DNA of 64,000 nucleotides, from positions 58,765-122,764 of the forward strand of contig NZ_SSMQ01000036.1 in the NCBI RefSeq assembly GCF_005144585.1, given 5' to 3'. The notes below the pieces were generated by a model. That model had not been told where the DNA came from. It saw only the letters and a list, made by a program, of their open reading frames with translations, and ran no database searches. Positions 8,479-16,024 of the stretch are shown here, in pieces. Within the stretch, counting starts at the first letter, position 1. Every line of letters starts with the position of its first letter. This DNA is from Polyangium fumosum. GTDB lineage: Bacteria > Myxococcota_A > Polyangia > Polyangiales > Polyangiaceae. Made by a program: the position numbers and the translations under genes.

Positions 8479-9583
8479 CAGCCTGTGGACTTATCGTCGC
8501 GAGCGCCCCGAAGCTAGGGCGACGGAGCGAGGAATCCAGAAGGATTTCGAGCGATGTCGACCGACGATTCGGGGCGCGCAGCAGATAAGTCCACAGGCTG
8601 CTAGGCATACCCGGCGCGCCGCCTGGCTCGGCCTTTTCGTGGCGGCCGCGTGGCCGGCTTCCGCGGCCGCGGCCGAGACCGCCGTGCCGGATCCCGCGGC
8701 GCTGGCGCTCTTCGAGAGCGCGCGGGAGCTCGTGGAGAAGGGCGACTGGGCCGCCGGCTGCGCCAAGTTCGAGGCGAGCTTGATGGTGTATGCGGCGCCG
8801 AGCACGATGCTCAACCTCGCGAAGTGTTACGAGCACGAGGGCAAGCTCGCCAAGGCGTGGTCGGCCTACAAGCGGTCGCTCGTGCTCAACCAGGAGACGC
8901 CGGGCGCCGAGCGGAAAAGCGCGCTCGAGACGATCGCGAAGGAAGGCATCACCCAGATCGAGCCGAAGCTGCCCCGCGTAAAACTCACCGTCGTGAACCC
9001 GCCCCCCGGCCTTTACATCACGCGCAATGGCCAGGAGGTGCCCGCGGCCATGCTCGGGAGCGTCATCCCCGTGGATCCGGGCCCGCAGACGATCGCCGTG
9101 CAGGCGCCGGGCTTCCGCGCGATCCGAACCTCGTTCACCGCGACCGAGGGCAAGACGGAGCAGCTCTCCATCAAGCTCGAACCGGAACGCAGCGATGGGG
9201 CCTCCCAGGGCGGCGGGCGCATCCCGGTCTGGGCGTGGGTCGCCGCGGGCGGGGGCGTCGCGCTCGGCGTCGCGGCGGCCGGGTTCCGTATCGATCAGGC
9301 GCGCGTCGAGGGGAAGCAGGAGGCGCTCTGCGAGGGCGACCTGGAGAACGGTTGTCCGCCGCTCTCGCAATACAATCCGGCGGAGGACAACGCTCGCAAG
9401 AAGCGCGATTTCGCGCTCTTCGTGGGCCTCGGCGCCGGGGGCGTGCTCGCGCTCGGCGCGGCGGTGACGGGGTTCGTCCTCGGGCAGAAGTCACCCTCGC
9501 GGGGAGCTTCGGCAGGCCCCGTGGTCGTCCCGTGGATCGGACCGAACATCGCAGGTGCTGCCATCGGGAGTCGATTTCAATGA
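8456..9583 (+). CDS. TPR/PEGA-like secreted protein with an in-frame MITE insertion
   Basis: A 375-residue envelope protein. After the insertion there is a signal-peptide-like core (RRAAWLGLFVAAAW, near residue 55) ending in ASAAAA. Next come a TPR-like region (ALFESARELVEKGDW, AKCYEHEGKLAKAW), a PEGA-like beta segment (about residues 175-240) and two hydrophobic segments near 255-275 and 320-340. Typical of proteins encoded beside myxobacterial kinases. The only in-frame canonical start is ATG at 8456, inside the kinase gene. Codons 8-49 come from a 126-bp net insertion; without them the protein begins MISSRPSRHTRRAAW, a normal signal peptide. The insertion places 54 residues before the hydrophobic core and may impair export. 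The stop overlaps the next ATG. Confidence 0.82.
   Translation: MISSRPSSSLWTYRRERPEARATERGIQKDFERCRPTIRGAQQISPQAARHTRRAAWLGLFVAAAWPASAAAAETAVPDPAALALFESARELVEKGDWAAGCAKFEASLMVYAAPSTMLNLAKCYEHEGKLAKAWSAYKRSLVLNQETPGAERKSALETIAKEGITQIEPKLPRVKLTVVNPPPGLYITRNGQEVPAAMLGSVIPVDPGPQTIAVQAPGFRAIRTSFTATEGKTEQLSIKLEPERSDGASQGGGRIPVWAWVAAGGGVALGVAAAGFRIDQARVEGKQEALCEGDLENGCPPLSQYNPAEDNARKKRDFALFVGLGAGGVLALGAAVTGFVLGQKSPSRGASAGPVVVPWIGPNIAGAAIGSRFQ
8475..8604. mobile_element. MITE-like inverted-repeat element, 130 bp
   Basis: The ends CTAGCAGCCTGTGGACTTAT (8475-8494) and ATAAGTCCACAGGCTGCTAG (8585-8604) are perfect 20-bp inverted repeats, and pairing continues imperfectly inward (GCGCCCCGAA against TTCGGGGCGC). 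There is no room for a transposase. Both ends finish in CTAG; if this is a 4-bp target duplication, the net insert is 126 bp, exactly 42 codons. CTAG targets are typical of IS5-family elements, so a nonautonomous IS5-type derivative is a reasonable guess. It lies across the junction of the kinase and TPR/PEGA genes. Confidence 0.82.
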
Positions 9584-11103
9584 AACCTTTCGTCGTTCTG
9601 AGCGCGTCGACCCTCTTCCTCGCGGCTTGCCTCACGCCCGACGCCGTCCCGTCGCCCGAGCGCGACGCGGGCGCGGGCGGCATGGGTGGGCAGGGCGGCA
9701 CGTCGAGCGCGGGCGGCGGCGGAGCCGGCGGAGCCGGCGGGACCGGCGGCGCGGCGAAGGGGGATTACCTCTGGGGGCAGGCGTTCGGGGCGCTCTTTTT
9801 GCAGCGCGCCGTGGCGATGGCCCTCGATCCGATGGACGACTCCATCTTCGTCACGGGGAACTACGAGTACGGCTTTTCGTTCACGGGCATGACAGACATC
9901 CCGCACGGGGGAGCCACCGACATCTTCCTCGCCAAATTCAAGCCAGAGGACGGCACGTACGTATCGCGGGTGGATTTCCAGGGCGATTATACTCATCAAT
10001 ACGTGACGGGCATCGCGGTGGGCGCCGACCGACACGTTCACCTGACCGGATATTTCAATGGGGACCTCTTCCCGGGCGCCTACAAGCTCCAGAACGGGGG
10101 CCAGAGCGACGTGTTCGTCGCGAAGCTCGACCCCGACGGCATGTTCGCCTGGACCCGGAAATACGGGGACGGCACCACGCAGCCCAAGCTCGGGACCACG
10201 ATCGCCGTCAATTCGAAGGGCGAGACCCTCATCGCCGGGTATTTCGAGGGCTCGCTCGAATTCGTTCCGAACCAGCCGGTGATCGCGACGAACCGGGACA
10301 TCTTCCTCGCCAAGCTCGACAAGGACGGCACGCCGGTCTGGAGCAAGCGCCTCGGAAATGGAAACCCGGGGGGCGTGCCGAACCACCTCCTCTGCCGTAT
10401 CGTGGTCGATCACCTGGACAACATCGTCCTGGCGACGGCGTTCTCGGGCTCGATGAGCCTCGGCATGCCACTGACCGACGTGGGGAGCGTGGGCAACCGC
10501 GCCATTCTCCTCGCCAAGCTCGACCCGGAGGGCACGCCGCTCTGGCAGCATGTCTTCGGCGCCGCGAACGCCGAGCAACGCAGCCGCGCCCTCGCCATCG
10601 ATGCCCAGAACAACATCCTGCTCACCGGCGACATGACCGGCACCGTCAACTTCGGAGGCGAGCCGCTCTCGACCCTGGCGAACGACGACGCCGACCTCTT
10701 CGTCGCGAAATTCGATCCGGAGGGCAAGCACCTCTGGAGCCTCCGCGCCGGCAGCACGCACGCGCAGGAGGGGAGGGCCATCGCCGTCGACGAACACGAC
10801 AACGTGATCGTCACCGGCAGCTATCAAGGATTCCTCCAGTTCACCGGGGACGACGCGCTCGGCAACAGCGAGCTCGGCGCGGGAAACTACGACCTCTTCG
10901 CGCTCAAGCTCGATCCGAACGGCAAATACCTCTGGGCCAAACGATTCGGGAACACCTCCCACCAGATCGCCGAGGGGATGGCCATCGACCGCGAGGGCAA
11001 CACGATCTTCGCGGGCTTTTTCGACGGGTCGATGAACCTGCCCGACAAGGTCATCACCTCGAAGGGATCCGACGATATCTTCGTCCTGAAGCTCTCGCCG
11101 TGA
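9580..11103 (+). CDS. Beta-propeller (SBBP-type) repeat lipoprotein
   Basis: A 507-residue lipoprotein. The signal peptide ends in the lipobox LAAC near residue 17, followed by a GGxGG linker to about residue 60. The rest is a series of repeats of roughly 50 residues with the pattern DIFLAKLDxDGxxxWxKxxG and AVDxxxNIxxTGxxxGxxxF, as in SBBP beta-propeller proteins (for example LFVAKFDPEGKHLWSLRAG and VTGSYQGFLQFTG). Such propellers are exported and often mediate protein-protein contact. ATG at 9580 overlaps the upstream stop as ATGA, so it is coupled to the TPR/PEGA gene and the kinase. The start choice is supported by the lipobox. Confidence 0.85.
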   Translation: MKPFVVLSASTLFLAACLTPDAVPSPERDAGAGGMGGQGGTSSAGGGGAGGAGGTGGAAKGDYLWGQAFGALFLQRAVAMALDPMDDSIFVTGNYEYGFSFTGMTDIPHGGATDIFLAKFKPEDGTYVSRVDFQGDYTHQYVTGIAVGADRHVHLTGYFNGDLFPGAYKLQNGGQSDVFVAKLDPDGMFAWTRKYGDGTTQPKLGTTIAVNSKGETLIAGYFEGSLEFVPNQPVIATNRDIFLAKLDKDGTPVWSKRLGNGNPGGVPNHLLCRIVVDHLDNIVLATAFSGSMSLGMPLTDVGSVGNRAILLAKLDPEGTPLWQHVFGAANAEQRSRALAIDAQNNILLTGDMTGTVNFGGEPLSTLANDDADLFVAKFDPEGKHLWSLRAGSTHAQEGRAIAVDEHDNVIVTGSYQGFLQFTGDDALGNSELGAGNYDLFALKLDPNGKYLWAKRFGNTSHQIAEGMAIDREGNTIFAGFFDGSMNLPDKVITSKGSDDIFVLKLSP

Positions 11104-11123
11104 TCCGATTTCACGCCGACGCC

Positions 11124-11813
11124 ATGCGACCCTCCCTTCCGTTCGCCCTCGTTTCGCTCCCGCTGCTCGCCGCGTGCCAGGCCGCTGTGCCGACGCCTGC
11201 TGCGTCGCCTCCCTCCGAGGTTGCGCCCGCGACGCCGGCACTCCCCTTCGACCTGCCACAGGCGGCGGAGTCGACGAACGACGCCAATGTCTTCACCGTC
11301 GTGCTTGGCCCGAACGGCGCCATAAGGATCGATGGGCAAGTCGTCCCGTCCGACGAGGAGGTGCGTGCGCTGGCGAAACGCGCCCACGAGCAGGTCCCGG
11401 ATGTCCGGGCCGTCATCCAGGCGGACGGGCTGACCCTCTGGAAAAGCGTCGTGCACACGATGGACCTCCTGAAGCAGGCCGGCATCGAGAAGGTCGCGTT
11501 CGGCGTGGCCAAGCAAGACCATACGAGCGGCAACATGCCGCCCCCCACGAATCCAGGGAACAACGTTTGGGCCTGCCAATTCCCAGCAGCGTCCGATGCG
11601 GCGGGGATCGACGACGCCACCGTTGTCCTGGTGGTCGCGGTGGCCGCCAACGGATCCCCCGAGTGGGTGCAGATTGTGAGCGATCCGGGTCATGGGTTCG
11701 GCATGGTCGCCGCGCAATGCGCGATGGCGAGGACGTATTCACCCGCGCTCAACAAAGAGGGCCGGCCGATGGCGGCGAAGACCCCGCCGATCCGGGTCAG
11801 GTTCGTCCGGTAG
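11124..11813 (+). CDS. Lipoprotein with ExbD/TolR-like and TonB-like C-terminal parts
   Basis: A 229-residue lipoprotein with lipobox LAAC near residue 18. Residues about 50-125 resemble the periplasmic domain of ExbD/TolR (VFTVVLGPNGAIRIDGQ, then VRAVIQADGLTLWKSVVHTMDLLKQAGIEKVAFG). The C-terminal 70 residues resemble a TonB C-terminal domain (GHGFGMVAAQCAMARTYSPALNKEG and a final RVRFVR). In the normal system these parts belong to separate inner-membrane proteins, whereas here they appear joined behind a lipid anchor with no transmembrane helix. The gene follows the beta-propeller lipoprotein by 20 bases and probably closes the operon. The domain reading is by eye and moderately sure; function is unknown. 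Confidence 0.72.
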   Translation: MRPSLPFALVSLPLLAACQAAVPTPAASPPSEVAPATPALPFDLPQAAESTNDANVFTVVLGPNGAIRIDGQVVPSDEEVRALAKRAHEQVPDVRAVIQADGLTLWKSVVHTMDLLKQAGIEKVAFGVAKQDHTSGNMPPPTNPGNNVWACQFPAASDAAGIDDATVVLVVAVAANGSPEWVQIVSDPGHGFGMVAAQCAMARTYSPALNKEGRPMAAKTPPIRVRFVR

Positions 11814-11893
11814 GGAACCGCGCACGGCACGGGCGGAAGGAACGCCCCGCCTCCCCCCACGTCCCTCCCCTGCTCCGGAAACCGATCCCCCGC

Positions 11894-12069
11894 GGGGGAT
11901 CACCGTCCCGACCGGGGGACTGTACGAACGGATACGGGGGATCCCTTGCCGGACCGGGGGGATCCCTTGCCGGACCGGGGGGATCACTTCTCCGGACCGG
12001 GGGATTGTACGAACGGATACGGGGATCAAGTCTCGGGAGGGGGGGATCGACATCCGGGAGCAGGGGACC
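11894..12069. repeat. 21-bp degenerate tandem repeat
   Basis: Units beginning GGGGATC/GGGGAC recur with the GA step at 11898, 11918, 11940, 11961, 11982, 12003, 12024, 12045 and 12066, a period of 21 (once 20, once 22). Two adjacent units share GATCCCTTGCCGGACCGGGG (11940 and 11961), and TGTACGAACGGATACGGGG occurs at 11921 and 12006. Because 21 is a multiple of three, every frame can read through as heptads. I treat it as noncoding satellite-like DNA between the ExbD/TonB gene and the gene fragments downstream. Confidence 0.8.
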
Positions 12070-12093
12070 CAGCGCGGGGCCCTCCTTCCGCCC

Positions 12094-12221
12094 TCATTCC
12101 GGGACATCCACCCCGATCGTGTCCCCCTCTCCCACCTTCATCCACACCGCGCTCTGCTCAACCTCGTAACACACGTCACCTTCGTGCCGGAACTCGAAGG
12201 CATACCGCACGAAATGCTTCG
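12094..12221 (-). pseudogene. 3'-end fragment of a hotdog-fold gene (copy of the 15.5-16.0 kb gene)
   Basis: Positions 12115-12221 match 15505-15611 in about 101 of 107 bases, in the same orientation. The fragment encodes the last 41 or so residues (KHFVRYAFEFRHEGDVCYE, EQSAVWMKVGEGDTI) and ends in its own TGA at 12094. The six base differences change only one or two amino acids over the aligned part, so the source was probably a functional paralogue rather than drifting debris. No N-terminal part is present; it breaks off at 12221, where a different gene fragment begins. Confidence 0.75.
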
Positions 12222-12318
12222 ATGTGCGATGACGAAAACCTACTCGCCTGCGCGGGACGACCAGGGCCGGCCGAAGACCGCAAAAACGCCGCCGATCCGG
12301 GTGAAGTTCGTGCGGTAG
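12222..12318 (+). pseudogene. 3'-end fragment of an ExbD/TonB-like lipoprotein gene
   Basis: This stretch encodes RCAMTKTYSPARDDQGRP and TAKTPPIRVKFVR then a stop, aligning with the last 32 residues of the gene at 11124-11813 (about 22 identical). Divergence at protein level is clear, so the source is a different paralogue. It abuts the hotdog fragment at 12221/12222, giving a head-on fusion of two unrelated gene ends. It can be read in frame from the 21-bp array, but there is no sign of a real N-terminus. Confidence 0.68.
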
Positions 12319-12403
12319 GTACCGGGCCACGGCACTGGGGCGTTCGTGATCCCGGGACGGCTTCCACTTCCTCGTGTTTCCGGCGAGTTCGGTCACGGCA
12401 AGC

Positions 12404-13378
12404 TTAGCCGTGGTCCTCCCCGTTTCGATAGCGGGAGAGGAACCCAAGGAGCTGCTCCGCACGCTCGATGAGGTCGTCGTAGGTCAGGATGGCGAGACCT
12501 GCGAGGAAGCTGTTTTCCAGGCGGAGTCGCTCGCGTTCTCTGGCGTCGCGGTACCGACCGATCACCACGTAGCTGCGGGGCCGGTGCAGCTCCATGCTCA
12601 CGCCCCTCCGCATGTCGTGATGAAGGAGCCCTTGCCGCGGCTCGCGCGCGGCGGCGTCGTGGTATTGCATGATCTGGCCAATGGCCCGCGCACACTCGAC
12701 GCTGTGGTGCATGAGCCCGTTGTAATCCGAGAAGATCGAGTCGCTCGGCCGCTTGAGTTCCCATAGATCCGCAAAGCCGTCCTGACGGACAGCCAGGAGA
12801 TCGACCTTCATGCCGCGGGAGATCTCGTACGGCGACTCGCAGCTCTTGTATTCCGGGCCGAGAATGACGTCCCAGTGCCGGTGGATGAATTTGCGGTACT
12901 CGTCCTCCTTCTCATTTCGATCGACGAGGGCCCGGAATTCGGCCACGGTCTTGCTCATCCGGTAGGCGGGGCTCTTGAGCGCCACGACGACGGCCTTCAG
13001 CATCTCACGCTCGAGATCGTCGGCGTCCTTGAAGACGAAGGCTCCGCCGCGGTTCTGCTGAAGGACGCGACGCATGATTTCGCGGTCGCGGCTGTGCGCC
13101 GTGATCACGACGACGGGGCGAAAGGGGGCGACGTCGAGGAGGGCTTCGAGGGTGGCGATGCCGTGCTGGACGTCCTCGTCGGCTCGATCCGGCGCGGAGG
13201 GGATCTGGAGGTCCAGCAGGATCACCTCCGGGGAGACCTGCGCGGCCTTCTCGATCCCATCTTTCCGGGCCGAGGCGCGCTCGACGACGTAGCCGTCTGC
13301 CCGGAGCCATCGAACGTAGTCGCTCGCGCTCGCGTCGTTGTCCTCGATGACGAGGACCTTGGGCTTCGCTTCGCTCAT
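12404..13378 (-). CDS. Response regulator with Shedu-type (DUF4263) nuclease output domain
   Basis: A 324-residue fusion. Residues 6-130 are a receiver domain with every key position present: acidic pair E12/D13, phospho-acceptor D56 in VILLDLQ, T93 and K117. Residues about 155-315 match the DUF4263/SduA C-terminal domain of Shedu defence proteins, a PD-(D/E)xK nuclease fold: E160, D193 in MKVDLLAV, E207 and K209 in WELKRP, Q235-x3-Y239, VVIGRYRDARE and the closing ILTYDDLIERAEQLL. ATG at 13378 overlaps the kinase stop by 4 bases, so the pair is coupled and presumably forms one phosphorelay. An output that is a nuclease rather than a DNA-binding or cyclase domain is unusual. Cleavage activity and any defence role are inferred. 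Confidence 0.85.
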   Translation of the reverse strand: MSEAKPKVLVIEDNDASASDYVRWLRADGYVVERASARKDGIEKAAQVSPEVILLDLQIPSAPDRADEDVQHGIATLEALLDVAPFRPVVVITAHSRDREIMRRVLQQNRGGAFVFKDADDLEREMLKAVVVALKSPAYRMSKTVAEFRALVDRNEKEDEYRKFIHRHWDVILGPEYKSCESPYEISRGMKVDLLAVRQDGFADLWELKRPSDSIFSDYNGLMHHSVECARAIGQIMQYHDAAAREPRQGLLHHDMRRGVSMELHRPRSYVVIGRYRDARERERLRLENSFLAGLAILTYDDLIERAEQLLGFLSRYRNGEDHG

Positions 13379-15438
13379 GAGGGCTCCTTCCATGCGACGA
13401 ACCGGGCCAAAAAGCACGCGCCGCCGGCGTGGTCGGGATCGATGTCGACCATGCCGCCGACGCGCTCGGCGTAACGGCGGGCGATGGGCAATCCCATGCC
13501 CGTCCCGAGCGGCTTGTCCCCGCCCTTCTTGGTCGTGACGTAGAGGCCGAAGATGCGCTCCCGATCCGCAGGGTTCACGCCGGGCCCGTTGTCGATGACG
13601 TCGATACGAACGGTGTCGCCTTCGGAGCGGGCGGGGACGACGACGCGGGGCGTGACGGTGCCGGGGCCGAAGGTGATGGCCTGGAAGGCGTTTTCGATCA
13701 GGGAGTCGAGGATCTCCTGGAGGACGTCGCGGCTGGCCCGGACACGGATGGCGGCGTCGATATCGAGGGTGCGGGCGATGGCCGGGTATTGCGCGGCGAT
13801 CCGCTCCAGGCTGGCCTCCGCGACGTCGCGCACGACGACGCCGGTGATGGCGGCTTCGGGGACCTCGTGCCAGCGGCGGGTCTGCTCGGCGAGGGCGCGC
13901 TGGTGTTCGATCTCGTGATCGATGCGGCGAAGCTCGTATTCCAGGGCGTCGCGGTCCTCGGGGCGCAGCCGCTTCTTGAGGGTGTTGAATTGAGCGCGTA
14001 GGGCGCCGGCCGAGCGCCGGAGCTGATGCCCGAGCGTGGCCTGGAGACGTCGCTCGACCTGATCCTCGATCTCCTTGCGGACCTCATCGCTCCGGTCGGC
14101 GGTGGCGATCGAGGCGGCCTCGGGGGAGATGAGGGCGAGGAAAAGGAGGACGTATTCGCGGGGGAATTGGTGGCGGGTGAGGATGTTCGGGTCGGCGGCG
14201 ATTTTTCGGGCGAGGAAGTAATGGTGGATGAGCTCATTTCTGAACGACGCCTGCGGAACATCCGGGTCCCACATCAACCAGCTCGCCTCCTCGTCGATCC
14301 CGAGGCTGAGGTATTCATGGGCGTCGTAGAATCGCCTCGGGGCAGCTTCGAGGGCGAATTGCTCGAGCGCTGCCTCTTCCCACAAATCGAGGTGCCAAAG
14401 CTCCTCGATGGGGATGGGCCGTTCGATGAGCAGGCACATGTAACGATGCACGACGATGGAGATCCACTCGGTCCCTTCCAGGCGCCCGAGTTCACGGTCC
14501 TCGGAGTCGAGAACGGCGAGCAATGTACGCGCGTTGACGATGTCGTCCGAGAGTTTTCGAAATGCTTCGTTCTGCGTGCGTGCATCCACAAGCTTTTGTC
14601 GCACGGACTCGTTCGAGATCCGACCCACGAACCATGCCTCGATCTCTTCCCGATCATAGGGCACGAGATCGAATTGCTCCCTCGCCTCATCGCGCCGGTC
14701 CCATACGTAGGCGTCCACGATGAGCACCGGATCGGATACATGAATACCGTTCCAGAGCGGCGCCAGGAATCGGCCCGGGATCCGCGCGTTCAGCGCATGT
14801 TCGTACAGATTCGTGTCACAAAGCAGCCACCGGTCCTCGGGGCTTCTTAACCAGGCTTTGGCGCTCTCATAGCAAGCCTTCGGGAAAAATGAACGAGCAT
14901 CACGGCGGGGGTTGCCTCTCAGGAAAAGATCCTTCGAGGGACGGCCGTCGAGCCACTTGAGAATGCCGTCGACGACATCCACCACCTCGCCGCTCTCGCT
15001 CTTCATTCGACGCGGCATGTAATACCTGTCGAGCCCCTGGCTCACGTACTCCGCCACCTGCCGCCGCACGAGGTCCACGAAGCCGGACAGCTCGAGCACG
15101 AGCCTCTTCCACGTGACGACCTCCGCCGTCCGCCCCGTGATGTCCGTCCGATGCCCCGCCGGCAAGCTCCCCGTCGGCACCACCGCCAGCGCCCGCTCCG
15201 CCTTCCTCGCCTTCCGTCGCTCCTCCAGCGCCTCGATCGCCTGCCCGATCCCCTCCGCCCCCGGGCAGCTCGGCCAGACCTCGAAGTACGTCCTGGCTCG
15301 GTCGAACCCCGTACGTTTCGTCGCGAACCAGTCGACCACGCCGGGCTCGGCGCCCACGGCCTGCGTCACGTCGTAGCCCGCCTCCTTGAACACGCGGGCC
15401 ACGCGCTCCGGGGTGATCTGCTCGGGCTCGTTCGCCAT
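13375..15438 (-). CDS. Histidine kinase with nuclease-like and NACHT-like sensor regions
   Basis: A 687-residue soluble sensor kinase. Residues about 8-85 resemble a restriction-endonuclease-like (Mrr-type) fold, but where ExK is expected the sequence reads FEVW, so catalysis looks lost. Residues about 165-415 have faint NACHT/STAND features (FLRGNPRRDARSF where a P-loop would be, DPVLIVDAY, FDLVPYDREEIEAWF, FRNELIHHYFLARKI) without a Walker A motif. The kinase core is complete: H471 in LGHQLRRSAGAL, N box N583 in IENAFQAI, G1 DNGPGV (616-621), F box IFGLYVTTK, G2 GTGMGL (645-650). ATG at 15438 follows GAGGGGCGT. No membrane segment, so the signal is cytoplasmic. The middle part has lower GC than its neighbours. 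Partner of the overlapping Shedu-type regulator. Confidence 0.85.
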   Translation of the reverse strand: MANEPEQITPERVARVFKEAGYDVTQAVGAEPGVVDWFATKRTGFDRARTYFEVWPSCPGAEGIGQAIEALEERRKARKAERALAVVPTGSLPAGHRTDITGRTAEVVTWKRLVLELSGFVDLVRRQVAEYVSQGLDRYYMPRRMKSESGEVVDVVDGILKWLDGRPSKDLFLRGNPRRDARSFFPKACYESAKAWLRSPEDRWLLCDTNLYEHALNARIPGRFLAPLWNGIHVSDPVLIVDAYVWDRRDEAREQFDLVPYDREEIEAWFVGRISNESVRQKLVDARTQNEAFRKLSDDIVNARTLLAVLDSEDRELGRLEGTEWISIVVHRYMCLLIERPIPIEELWHLDLWEEAALEQFALEAAPRRFYDAHEYLSLGIDEEASWLMWDPDVPQASFRNELIHHYFLARKIAADPNILTRHQFPREYVLLFLALISPEAASIATADRSDEVRKEIEDQVERRLQATLGHQLRRSAGALRAQFNTLKKRLRPEDRDALEYELRRIDHEIEHQRALAEQTRRWHEVPEAAITGVVVRDVAEASLERIAAQYPAIARTLDIDAAIRVRASRDVLQEILDSLIENAFQAITFGPGTVTPRVVVPARSEGDTVRIDVIDNGPGVNPADRERIFGLYVTTKKGGDKPLGTGMGLPIARRYAERVGGMVDIDPDHAGGACFLARFVAWKEPS

Positions 15439-15486
15439 ACGCCCCTCATCCTCACCGGCCACGATGCTCCCGGGCAAGCTGCTCGC

Positions 15487-15993
15487 TCACCCCTCCTCCA
15501 CGGTGATCGTGTCCCCCTCCCCCACCTTCATCCACACCGCGCTCTGCTCGCCCTCGTAACACACGTCACCTTCGTGCCGGAACTCGAACGCGTAGCGCAC
15601 GAAATGCTTCGTCGCGCCCCGCCGCGCGCGCACCTCGCGGCACGTCGCCAGGATCGGCGCGCCCGGCGGCACGAGCTTGCGGAAGACCACCTGGTAGAGG
15701 TGCGTCCCGTAGCCAATCCAGCCCGCGGCGTGGCGCATTCCGTGGAGGTAATACGAATGGATGAACCCCAGCATCCCCGAGGCGTGCACCATCGTCGCGC
15801 CCGCGACGTGCCGCGGGTGGCGCACCGGGTGCGCGCGCTGCGAGGTCGTGAACGGCAGCGGTTTGTCCGTGGGCATCTGGCAGACGACGCGTTTCCCCTC
15901 GGGGTCGAGCTCGACGATCGCATCGAAGAGCAGGACCTCCGGGTCGTAGGGCAGGTCGGCGAGGAACGCGTCGTCGAAGGGCTGAAGGGGCAT
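15487..15993 (-). CDS. Hotdog-fold protein, FabZ-like
   Basis: A 168-residue protein resembling hotdog-fold acyl-ACP dehydratases/thioesterases: RAHPVRHPRHVAGATMVHASGM in the central helix region, a Gly/Tyr-rich WIGYGTHLYQVVF strand, and KLVPPGAPILATC then FVRYAFEFRHEGDVCY in the outer sheet. It is longer than FabZ and the catalytic His context is only roughly similar, so the exact reaction is uncertain. ATG at 15993 (MPLQPFDD) is preferred. The last 107 bases of coding sequence are duplicated at 12115-12221, so the kinase-regulator module lies just after its 3' end. Confidence 0.68.
   Translation of the reverse strand: MPLQPFDDAFLADLPYDPEVLLFDAIVELDPEGKRVVCQMPTDKPLPFTTSQRAHPVRHPRHVAGATMVHASGMLGFIHSYYLHGMRHAAGWIGYGTHLYQVVFRKLVPPGAPILATCREVRARRGATKHFVRYAFEFRHEGDVCYEGEQSAVWMKVGEGDTITVEEG
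15505..15611 (-). repeat. Direct repeat flanking the kinase/Shedu module (right copy)
   Basis: This part of the hotdog gene is about 94% identical to 12115-12221 and in the same orientation. The two copies lie 3.39 kb apart and enclose the histidine kinase and Shedu-type regulator genes. The arrangement would fit insertion at the 3' end of a gene with duplication of that end, or recombination between paralogues. Confidence 0.8.
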
Positions 15994-16024
15994 GCCGCGT
16001 GGTAGCAAGGCCCCTCCCCGCGCG

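Noticed and set aside
11894..12069. CRISPR-like appearance of the repeated array
   Set aside because: Units are tandem at 21 bases with no unique spacers, no typical repeat length and no cas genes.
11692..12318. 208-residue plus-strand frame through the tandem repeat into the TonB-like fragment
   Set aside because: The first third overlaps the real lipoprotein gene in another frame, the middle is repeat DNA, and only the last 32 codons match a family.
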